From CAYUIS01 sp964444825 (lineage in GTDB: Bacteria > Chloroflexota > Anaerolineae > B4-G1), in NCBI GenBank assembly GCA_964444825.1, contig CAYUIS010000154.1, forward strand, positions 1 to 11,847: a stretch of DNA of 11,847 nucleotides. Reading direction: 5' to 3'. A model generated the notes under the pieces. It made no database searches. It saw only the letters and a list, made by a program, of their open reading frames with translations, and was not told the DNA's origin. Below are positions 5,772 to 11,847 of this stretch, piece after piece (the first letter of the stretch is position 1; every line of letters begins with the position of its first letter). Position numbers and translations under genes: made by a program.

Positions 5772-8507
5772 ATGAGACTCAAGACCGCTTCTATTCTGTT
5801 GCAAATTGCCCTGCTCGCTTCGTTAGGATACGTGCCTGTATCTCGGGCGTTTAACGGGGACGTGATCGACTTTACCTACACACTGACCCAGTCCAACGCC
5901 GATTACCAGTTCTGGACGACGGTTCCCAGCGAACGGGTGTTCAAGGATTCCGCCGTGCCTGCCGACACAGGTTCGGAGGTGAAAGTGTTCGCTGCTCAGA
6001 ACGAGTTCGAGCCGTTCCAGGTGGTTGTGAGACCGAGTACGTCGGGCAGCGTCACGGTTAACGTCGGGAGCTTTGGCTCTGGGATCACGACTGAGATCTA
6101 TCAGGTAGACTATGTCACTATCTCGCAGGTCACCGACAGCCTCGGCAGGACGGGTGACTATCCCGACCCCCTGTGGCCGCTGGAAAACGGCGCTTCGGTG
6201 GCCGTGACGGCCGCTGAGAACACGGCGTTCTGGTTCAGCGTCTTTGTCCCTCCCTCCACACCGATGGGTGACTATACCACGAACGTGCAGATTGGCGGCG
6301 TCGATATCCCGGTCAGTTTGCACGTGTTCGGCTTTGCGATCCCCGACGAACTGCACGTCAAATCGCAGATGAACTTTTCACACGAGACGGTTCTGGCGAG
6401 ATACAGCGTGCCTGGATTCGATACCGAGTACTGGATGTACGTCGATAACATGAAGCAGTACTTTTTCGACCACCGGCTGACGCCCAAGGGGCCGTTGTGG
6501 CCCGGCGGTCTGACGAGCAATGGCGGGGCGCCCTTTATCGACTATGACTGTGTCACCCATACGCTGTCAGACCCACATGGTATCTGGGGTTTTGAGCACC
6601 CTGCGAACAAATACCTGGATGGGAGTGGATTCAACGATGGCACGGGGTTTCCGTCCTTTATGGCCATCACCTTTCAGGACAATGACGCCTCCGCCGATCA
6701 GAGGCCGGACACCTTCTGCGGAGAGACGAGGACAGGCAGCGATTGGTACACCGGCGACAATCCCACCTCCGCCTACAATCAGCAATGGTTCACCTACATG
6801 GCTGCGGTTCAGGCTTACCTGGACAGCCTGGGTTATCTGGACGAGGCCTACTACTACTTTGCCAACGAGCCCCAGGATCAAGCCGACTATGACGCGGTGG
6901 CCTGGTATTCGGAGCAACTCAAGAACGCCGCGCCGGACATAATGCTCATGGTCTCGGAGGAACCAAAGTCAGAGATCTATGACCACCCTACCCACACAGG
7001 GTCCAAGATCGACATCTGGCTGGCGGTCTTGAATCAGTACGATCCCACAACCTCGCACGACCGTGAGCAGAATCAGGATGAAGAGACCTGGATCTATTTT
7101 TTGCACGGCACGAGGCCGCCCTATTTTAACCCGATCACCCTGGATCATCCGGGCATCGAGAGCAAGCTCACCGGCTGGTTCCTGTGGAAATACCGGATCC
7201 GTGGTCTGGCGTACTATTCGCTCAACGACTGGAGCCAAAACCCCTGGACGGATCCGAGGAACGATAATCACAATGGCGACCTGTTCATGCTCTATCCACC
7301 CTCCAAGACGAACGAGGATATCCCTTACGGTTCGAACAATCACCGCTTTGTGCCCTCGATCCGGTTCGAGCTGATGCGCGACGGCCTGGAGGATTACGAG
7401 TATCTGTACGTGCTAACCGGCGGCCGGCCGGAGGTCGATCTGGCAAACGACGCCGATCCACACGTCGACAAGATCATTTCCGGGTTGACCAGCTATACGC
7501 GCGACGGCGAGTTTATGTACAACCTGCGGCGTCTCATCGGCCTCAAGAACGGTGGGGAGATAACGACCATCCCCAACATCCAGCCGCCAGTCGGGCATCC
7601 CAGGGCAGAGGGCGAACCTGGCGACTATTACGTCAACTTCCAGGATCCCCAGGGAGAGCCGAGCGCCGATCCATTGATCGTGAACGGGAACACGTACATA
7701 AAGATCGGCTGGAACGAGTACGAGGCTGACACCTCGCTCGGATATGGCTGGTATGGAGACATGGCCCACGTGATGGCCCAGTACCTGGACAGCGGACCGA
7801 ACGTGCTTCAGAGGAGCATCCTGTACGACGACTGGGGCAGGCAAAAGGTCTTTGAGTTTGACCTGCCCAATGGGACGTACAGCGTGACCGTCTCTGTCGG
7901 GTGGCAGGGGAGGACCTACTCGCATCACAAGATCGATATTGAGGGCATCAGCTTTGTCGATGACGAAGCCACGACGCCCACCAGTCCGTACATCGTGCGC
8001 ACCAATCCCGTCACGATCACCGACAACAAACTGACGATGGCCATGGGCATTTTTGATGAGTACACGATGCTGAACTATCTCGATGTTGAGGCCATCCGGG
8101 AGCCGGCGCCCGCGAGCGCCGCCAAGACGGCTGACAGGGGCGCTGTCAGGCAAGGTGAGACCTTTGACTATCTCTTGGTCTACGACGCTGGCGACGAGGA
8201 TGCCCATACGCTAGTCATCAGCGACACAGTGCCCGCGGAGACGAGCGTCATCACCGCCGCTGGGAGCAAGAGCCCTGTGCCCACAGTGAATGGGCAGTTG
8301 GTCAACTGGACAGTGTCGGTCGGAAAGTCGGAGGCCGTGACACTCACGATTCAAGCCCAGGCGGTCATCAGCGATGGTTACGTGAGCAATCGCGCCACCT
8401 TCTCCGGCACAGTGTTTCTCGATCGGAGCGGGGGCGTGTTGGTCTACACCCATCAGGTCTTTTTGCCGCTTGTGCTCAGAGGCTATGGGGACTGGAGGAG
8501 TGGATGA
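5772..8507 (+). CDS. Secreted DUF4091/GH123-like protein with carbohydrate-binding-like and DUF11-like domains
   Basis: No biochemical role is assigned. It is probably an exported carbohydrate-active or carbohydrate-binding protein of 911 residues. MRLKTASILLQ... is a signal peptide with a likely cut after SRA (residue 26). A beta-rich N-terminal region (FAAQNEFEPFQVVV) precedes a barrel-like part with YYYFANEP (NEP at 365-367) and the DUF4091 signature PSIRFELMRDGLEDYEYL at 528-545. A malectin- or CBM-like domain spans about 618-777 (GYGWYGD, KVFEFDLPNGTYSVTVSVG), and a DUF11-like repeat about 784-882 (VISDTVPAETSV, VSNRATFSG). The tail is HQVFLPLVLR near the C-terminus (894-903). GH123 enzymes use an Asp-Glu pair where this protein reads Asn-Glu. 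ATG 5772 is chosen because the promoter places the mRNA 5' end there and it gives a compact signal peptide. The gene ends in the aroC ribosome binding site. Confidence 0.8.
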   Translation: MRLKTASILLQIALLASLGYVPVSRAFNGDVIDFTYTLTQSNADYQFWTTVPSERVFKDSAVPADTGSEVKVFAAQNEFEPFQVVVRPSTSGSVTVNVGSFGSGITTEIYQVDYVTISQVTDSLGRTGDYPDPLWPLENGASVAVTAAENTAFWFSVFVPPSTPMGDYTTNVQIGGVDIPVSLHVFGFAIPDELHVKSQMNFSHETVLARYSVPGFDTEYWMYVDNMKQYFFDHRLTPKGPLWPGGLTSNGGAPFIDYDCVTHTLSDPHGIWGFEHPANKYLDGSGFNDGTGFPSFMAITFQDNDASADQRPDTFCGETRTGSDWYTGDNPTSAYNQQWFTYMAAVQAYLDSLGYLDEAYYYFANEPQDQADYDAVAWYSEQLKNAAPDIMLMVSEEPKSEIYDHPTHTGSKIDIWLAVLNQYDPTTSHDREQNQDEETWIYFLHGTRPPYFNPITLDHPGIESKLTGWFLWKYRIRGLAYYSLNDWSQNPWTDPRNDNHNGDLFMLYPPSKTNEDIPYGSNNHRFVPSIRFELMRDGLEDYEYLYVLTGGRPEVDLANDADPHVDKIISGLTSYTRDGEFMYNLRRLIGLKNGGEITTIPNIQPPVGHPRAEGEPGDYYVNFQDPQGEPSADPLIVNGNTYIKIGWNEYEADTSLGYGWYGDMAHVMAQYLDSGPNVLQRSILYDDWGRQKVFEFDLPNGTYSVTVSVGWQGRTYSHHKIDIEGISFVDDEATTPTSPYIVRTNPVTITDNKLTMAMGIFDEYTMLNYLDVEAIREPAPASAAKTADRGAVRQGETFDYLLVYDAGDEDAHTLVISDTVPAETSVITAAGSKSPVPTVNGQLVNWTVSVGKSEAVTLTIQAQAVISDGYVSNRATFSGTVFLDRSGGVLVYTHQVFLPLVLRGYGDWRSG
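8494..8500 (+). promoter_or_regulatory. aroC ribosome binding site inside the upstream gene
   Basis: GGAGGAG lies within the last codons of the secreted-protein gene, 6 nt before ATG 8507 and 3 nt before ATG 8504. The spacing favours ATG 8507. The stop TGA (8505-8507) shares one base with that ATG, so translation of aroC is probably coupled to the upstream gene. Confidence 0.75.
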
Positions 8508-9706
8508 TGCGATTTTTGACTGCTGGTGAATCCCACGGCCCGTGCTTGACCGCTATCGTGGAGGGAATGCCGGCCGGGCTGGTTGTGGACAGTGAGGCTA
8601 TCGACCGCGAACTGGCCCGCCGCCAAGGCGGCTATGGGCGTGGTGGGCGGATGAATATCGAGCGGGATCGCGTAGAGATCGTAGGGGGCCTTATCGCGGG
8701 CCGGACGACGGGCGCCCCGGTCGCGCTGCGCATCGAGAACCGGGACTGGGCCAACTGGCGTGACCGGTGGGCCGCGGGTGATTTGCCAAGGCTGACCGTT
8801 CCGAGACCCGGTCACGCCGATTACGCCGGGATGATCAAGTACGGCCTGGACGACGCACGGCCTGTGCTGGAGCGGGCCAGCGCGCGGGAGACGGCAGCGC
8901 GGGTAGCGGTGGGCGCATTGGCCAAGCTTCTTCTCGCCGCCTTTGATGTTGCCGTCGGTAGTTACGTCGTCGAGATTGGCGACGTCGTCGCAACGGTGCC
9001 CGATCTGCCGCCGGAGGAGCTCTGGGCGCTGGCCGAGGCCAGCGACGTGCGCTGCCCTGACGAACAAGCCGCGACGGGGATGCGGGCGGCCATCGACGCA
9101 GCCCGCCAGGCAGGAGACTCCATAGGCGGCGTTTTTGTCGTCGTTGCCACAGGCGTCCCGATCGGGTTAGGCAGCCACGTCCATTGGGATCGGCGGCTCG
9201 ACGCCCGGTTGGCGGCGGCGGTGATTTCGATTCAGGCCATGAGGGGGATAGAGATCGGACCGGCGTTTGAGAACGCCCGCCGGCCCGGCACGCGGGTGCA
9301 CGACGAGTTTGAGCGAGTCAGCGAGTCAGCGAATCAGCGCGTGGGCGAGTCAGCGAGTTGGTTTGTAACACGTGCCTCGAACCGGGCAGGGGGGATCGAG
9401 GGAGGGATGAGCAACGGGCAACCCATTGAAGTGCGGGCGGCGATGAAGCCTATCCCAACCACCCTTACGCCGCTGCGCTCGGTTGATCTGGAGACAGGTG
9501 AGCCGGCCGAGACCCAATACCAACGCTCGGATGTCTGTGCCGTACCGGCGGCATCGGTCGTTGGCGAGGCGATGGTGGCCTGGGTGCTGGCCGATGCGCT
9601 GATCGAGAAACTTGGTGGGGATAACGTGGAGGAGATGAAGAGCCACTTGACCAGCCCCCCGCGCCTTTCGGCGAGTGCAGCATGTCTGACCTTACGCGGC
9701 TCCTGA
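8507..9706 (+). CDS. aroC: Chorismate synthase
   Basis: Converts EPSP to chorismate using reduced FMN, the last step of the common pathway. The protein has 399 residues from ATG 8507 (MRFLTAGESHG), with the catalytic H10 in the GESHG motif. RRQGGYGRGGRM follows, then RPGHADYAGMIKYG (second catalytic His, H103) and RASARETAARVAVGA (FMN-binding region). SNRAGGIEGGMSNGQPI, MKPIPTTL and QRSDVCAVPA complete the family signatures. Between HDEF (266-268) and SNRAGG (291-296) the protein carries about ten extra residues, coded by a 48-bp array of 8-bp repeats. It appears full length and intact otherwise. It shares a transcript with the preceding secreted-protein gene. An inverted repeat begins on the last base of its stop codon. 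Confidence 0.96.
   Translation: MRFLTAGESHGPCLTAIVEGMPAGLVVDSEAIDRELARRQGGYGRGGRMNIERDRVEIVGGLIAGRTTGAPVALRIENRDWANWRDRWAAGDLPRLTVPRPGHADYAGMIKYGLDDARPVLERASARETAARVAVGALAKLLLAAFDVAVGSYVVEIGDVVATVPDLPPEELWALAEASDVRCPDEQAATGMRAAIDAARQAGDSIGGVFVVVATGVPIGLGSHVHWDRRLDARLAAAVISIQAMRGIEIGPAFENARRPGTRVHDEFERVSESANQRVGESASWFVTRASNRAGGIEGGMSNGQPIEVRAAMKPIPTTLTPLRSVDLETGEPAETQYQRSDVCAVPAASVVGEAMVAWVLADALIEKLGGDNVEEMKSHLTSPPRLSASAACLTLRGS
9313..9360 (+). repeat. 8-bp tandem array (six units) inside aroC
   Basis: Six consecutive octamers are visible: GCGAGTCA, GCGAGTCA, GCGAATCA, GCGCGTGG, GCGAGTCA, GCGAGTTG. The array spans 48 bp, exactly 16 codons, and encodes residues about 270-285 of chorismate synthase. 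Gain or loss of one unit would shift the frame. Confidence 0.85.
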
Positions 9707-9738
9707 GATTGGTCCAATCTTTAAGATTGGACCAATCT
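9706..9738. repeat. Double palindrome after aroC
   Basis: AGATTGGTCCAATCT (9706-9720) and AGATTGGACCAATCT (9724-9738) are perfect 15-bp complements around TTA. Each arm is also itself a 7+1+7 palindrome (AGATTGG-N-CCAATCT). The element starts on the last base of the aroC stop codon. It has no downstream T-run, so it is not a classic terminator. It could protect the 3' end of the mRNA, bind a dimeric protein at two sites, or be a dispersed repeat. The rest of the gap to aroKB (9739-9801) shows no clear promoter. Confidence 0.85.
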
Positions 9739-9801
9739 GGTCAGTAAAAAGGTGCTAGTTTCTCACGTGGCCTGGCGCAGCTTGTGTTCAAGGTTGGGAT
9801 T

Positions 9802-9807
9802 GGAGGA
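9802..9807 (+). promoter_or_regulatory. aroKB ribosome binding site
   Basis: GGAGGA lies 3 nt before ATG 9811 and selects it over the in-frame GTG at 9784, which has no ribosome binding site. Confidence 0.7.
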
Positions 9808-9810
9808 ACG

Positions 9811-11400
9811 ATGAACGGCAACGTGATTCTGACGGGATTTATGGCTACAGGCAAGACCACTGTCGGCCAGGAGGTGGCCCGGCGGCTGGGGCGTGCGTTC
9901 GTGGATATGGACGTGGAGATCGAGGCGCGCGCGGGCAAGCCGATCCCCGCGATCTTTGCCGAGGATGGGCAGTCAGCCTTTCGCCGTCTGGAGACCGCAA
10001 CCAACAGAGAGCTGAGCGCACAGAAAGAGATGGTGATTTCCACGGGCGGTGGGACGTTGGTCGATCCTGTCAACCGGGCTTTGATGAAGACAAGCGGGGT
10101 CGTTATCTGCCTGACCTGCGACGCGTACGAGATTCTCGAGCGGGTGAAAGCTGCAGGCGACTTTCATAGACCGTTGCTCGATGTGCCCGATCCGTCCACC
10201 GAGATCGAGGTCCTGCTTGAGGCGCGTCGCGAAGCGTACCAGGCCATCCCCTGGCACATAGATACGACTGGCCTCTCGGTTGAACAAGTGGCCGCGCGAG
10301 TGGTAGAGATCGCCGACGCCGTCACGCTTCCCGTCCAACACCCAGGCGGCGAGTATCCGATACACGTTGGCAACGGCCTGCTGGAGCACGCCGGCGGCGC
10401 GCTGCTCGCGGCGGGCATTCCGGAGGGCAGTAGTGTTGCCGTCGTCTCCAATCCTACCGTCGCGCCGCTGTACGGCGCGCGGGTGGAGCGAGCCTTGCGT
10501 TCGGCGGGGTTCCGGTCCTTTGTTTGCACTGTGCCCGATGGAGAGCAACACAAGACGCTTGCGACCGTCGCCGCGCTCTATGATCAGTTCCTCTCTGGCG
10601 GACTGGATCGCAGCGGTACCGTCCTCTCCCTGGGCGGTGGCGTCACCGGGGATGAGGCGGGATTCGCGGCGGCGACCTTTATGCGTGGTGTTCGCTTTGC
10701 CCAGGCGCCGACCACGCTGCTGGCGATGGTGGATGCCAGCGTGGGTGGCAAGACGGGCGTGGACCTAGACCAGGGCAAGAACCTGGTCGGCGCGTTCAAG
10801 CAGCCTGAGGTGGTGATCGTCGATCCCACCGTGCTGGCGACACTACCTGGCGAAGAGATTCGCAGTGGTATGGCGGAGGTGATCAAACACGGGATCATCG
10901 GCGCGCCCGATCTCTTTGCGGTACTGGAATCTGGGGAGCGCGACTCTGAGTTTGTGGTCAGCGGCTCGGACATTGGGCTGGCACTGCGTGTCAAGATCCA
11001 GATCGTGGGGCAAGATCCATTTGAGCAAGGTCGCCGTGCCGTGCTCAACCTGGGCCACACGGTGGGGCATGCCCTGGAGCGCTTGAGTGATTTTGAGCGA
11101 CGCCACGGTGAAGCGGTGAGCGTCGGGATGGTCGCGGCGGCGCGAATCGCCGCCGAAATGGGGCGCGCTGCCCCGTCGCTGGCCGACCGCATAGAGGCGG
11201 TCCTGTCAGCCTGGGGACTGCCGACCCGGTGCCCACCGTTCGATGCCGAGGCTATCCAGGAGGCGATGGCGCACGACAAAAAGAGGCGGGGTGGGGTGCT
11301 TCGCTGGGTGCTGCCGCGTGAGATTGGTGTGGTGGAGATCGTCGAGGATGTGCCGGCGGAGATGGTCAATTCGGTCCTGCGCGGCCTAGGAGCAAGGTAG
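9811..11400 (+). CDS. aroKB: Fused shikimate kinase / 3-dehydroquinate synthase
   Basis: One 529-residue polypeptide for two non-adjacent pathway steps: phosphorylation of shikimate, and cyclisation of DAHP to 3-dehydroquinate. The kinase half (about 1-170) has a Walker A loop GFMATGKTT at 9-17, shikimate-binding D34 in DMD, FRRLE, a TGGGT motif and the LID sequence FHRPLL. The synthase half (about 175-529) has PDGEQHKT, GGGVTGDEAGFAAATFMRG from 275, GGKTGVD at 312-318, and zinc ligands E356 (AEVIKHG), H416 (LGHTVGH) and H432 (HGEAV). All key residues are present, so both activities are expected. The same kinase-synthase order is known from Thermotoga maritima, so the fusion is not novel. No frameshift or internal start suggests two separate proteins. 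ATG 11402 of aroQ follows the stop after one base. Confidence 0.95.
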   Translation: MNGNVILTGFMATGKTTVGQEVARRLGRAFVDMDVEIEARAGKPIPAIFAEDGQSAFRRLETATNRELSAQKEMVISTGGGTLVDPVNRALMKTSGVVICLTCDAYEILERVKAAGDFHRPLLDVPDPSTEIEVLLEARREAYQAIPWHIDTTGLSVEQVAARVVEIADAVTLPVQHPGGEYPIHVGNGLLEHAGGALLAAGIPEGSSVAVVSNPTVAPLYGARVERALRSAGFRSFVCTVPDGEQHKTLATVAALYDQFLSGGLDRSGTVLSLGGGVTGDEAGFAAATFMRGVRFAQAPTTLLAMVDASVGGKTGVDLDQGKNLVGAFKQPEVVIVDPTVLATLPGEEIRSGMAEVIKHGIIGAPDLFAVLESGERDSEFVVSGSDIGLALRVKIQIVGQDPFEQGRRAVLNLGHTVGHALERLSDFERRHGEAVSVGMVAAARIAAEMGRAAPSLADRIEAVLSAWGLPTRCPPFDAEAIQEAMAHDKKRRGGVLRWVLPREIGVVEIVEDVPAEMVNSVLRGLGAR

Positions 11401-11401
11401 G

Positions 11402-11847
11402 ATGGCAGACCTCAAACCCCAAAGCCCAGATCTCGAATCTGAAATCTTAAATCCCAGAATCCTGGTCCTCCACGGCCCTAACCTCAACCTACTGGGCCGG
11501 CGGGAGCCTGAGAGCTATGGCCGCGTGACGCTGGACGAGATCAATGCCGCGCTACAGGAGGCGGCCAGCGAGCGCGGCGCAGAATTGCGGATCCACCAAT
11601 CGAACCATGAAGGGGACCTCGTCGATGCAGTTCACGAGGCAATCGACTGGGCAGACGGCATCCTCGCCAATCCTGGGGCCTACACGCACACCAGCATCGC
11701 GCTGCGGGACGCAGTCACGGGCGTGGGTCTGCCCACGGTGGAGGTACACCTATCGAACATCCACGCCCGCGAATCGTTCCGGCACAAGTCGCTCATCGCC
11801 CCGGTCTGCGTGGGACAGATCAGCGGTTTTGGTTGGCGCAGCTATCT
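11402..11847 (+). CDS. aroQ: 3-dehydroquinate dehydratase, type II (3' end cut by window)
   Basis: Dehydrates 3-dehydroquinate to 3-dehydroshikimate. The 148 readable codons run off the window without a stop, probably missing only a few residues. Motifs: HGPNLNLLGRREPESYG (24-40) with catalytic Y39 and R34, QSNHEGDLVD, NPGAYTHTSIALRDA, VEVHLSNIHARESFRHKS with E114 and H116, and GQISGFGWRSY at the end. This is the small dodecameric type II enzyme, unrelated to the chorismate mutase also named AroQ. Residues 1-18 before RILVLHGPN are an extra N-terminal tail coded by a degenerate 7-bp repeat array. AGGAG at 11388-11392 precedes the ATG by 9 nt. It lies one base after aroKB and is certainly in the same operon. 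Confidence 0.95.
   Translation, partial: MADLKPQSPDLESEILNPRILVLHGPNLNLLGRREPESYGRVTLDEINAALQEAASERGAELRIHQSNHEGDLVDAVHEAIDWADGILANPGAYTHTSIALRDAVTGVGLPTVEVHLSNIHARESFRHKSLIAPVCVGQISGFGWRSY
11414..11462 (+). repeat. Degenerate 7-bp tandem array at the aroQ 5' end
   Basis: Seven consecutive heptamers resemble AAATCTC: AAACCCC, AAAGCCC, AGATCTC, GAATCTG, AAATCTT, AAATCCC, AGAATCC. They span 49 bp and code for most of the non-conserved N-terminal tail of dehydroquinase. The stretch is markedly more A-rich than the flanking coding sequence. It resembles in form the short tandem heptamer repeats known from cyanobacteria. Confidence 0.6.

Noticed and set aside
7413..8207. 264-residue reading frame on the minus strand within the secreted-protein gene
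   Set aside because: It lies fully antisense to a coding sequence with clear domains, shows no family motifs and lacks a ribosome binding site. It is a by-product of GC-rich codon usage.
9313..9360. CRISPR-like array in aroC
   Set aside because: The 8-bp units are contiguous with no spacers and lie in frame within chorismate synthase.
10584..11369. 261-residue minus-strand frame opposite aroKB
   Set aside because: Its composition is extremely rich in Ser/Thr/Pro/Arg, as expected for an antisense frame. It has no motifs and is fully overlapped by a conserved enzyme.
9811..11400. aroK-aroB fusion as a novel architecture
   Set aside because: The fused kinase-synthase arrangement is already known (for example in Thermotoga), so it is annotated but not claimed as new.

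Overview
The window is a GC-rich bacterial segment with every confident gene on the + strand. It carries an almost unbroken aromatic amino acid (shikimate) cluster. The likely source is a Chloroflexota bacterium, plausibly of the Anaerolineae. This rests on a fused shikimate kinase/dehydroquinate synthase, a Thermotoga-type DAHP synthase, a secreted protein ending in an FLPLVLR tail of the kind I recall from Chloroflexota exoproteins, and many short dispersed and tandem repeats. No rRNA or phylogenetic test could be run, so the assignment is an inference.

Layout. Bases 1-84 are a leader with a strong intrinsic terminator or attenuator directly before the first gene. Bases 85-4230 hold pheA, aroF, tyrA and aroA. 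The aroF/tyrA and tyrA/aroA stops and starts overlap by 4 nt. Bases 4231-4571 have no gene but several inverted repeats, two of which resemble widespread dispersed repeats. aroE follows at 4572-5501. Bases 5502-5771 contain a MITE-like palindrome and then a consensus-like sigma-70 promoter. That promoter sits right on the start of a large secreted DUF4091/GH123-like protein (5772-8507), whose message should be leaderless. The end of this gene carries the ribosome binding site of aroC (8507-9706). A double palindrome, the aroK-aroB fusion (9811-11400) and aroQ (11402 to the window end, truncated) follow.

Together the genes encode all seven steps from phosphoenolpyruvate and erythrose 4-phosphate to chorismate: aroF, aroB domain, aroQ, aroE, aroK domain, aroA, aroC. 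They also encode the committed steps to phenylalanine (pheA) and tyrosine (tyrA). Chorismate mutase is not in the window, either alone or as a fused domain. The secreted carbohydrate-active-looking protein is functionally foreign to the cluster, but its promoter and its translational coupling to aroC place the downstream aro genes under its control.

The most distinctive signals are three tandem arrays of different unit length inside pathway genes: 6 bp in aroA, 8 bp in aroC, 7 bp at the aroQ 5' end. Others are the attenuator-like element before pheA, the leaderless promoter of the inserted gene, and the palindromic elements at three gene junctions. No defence system, CRISPR array, transposase or RNA gene was found.
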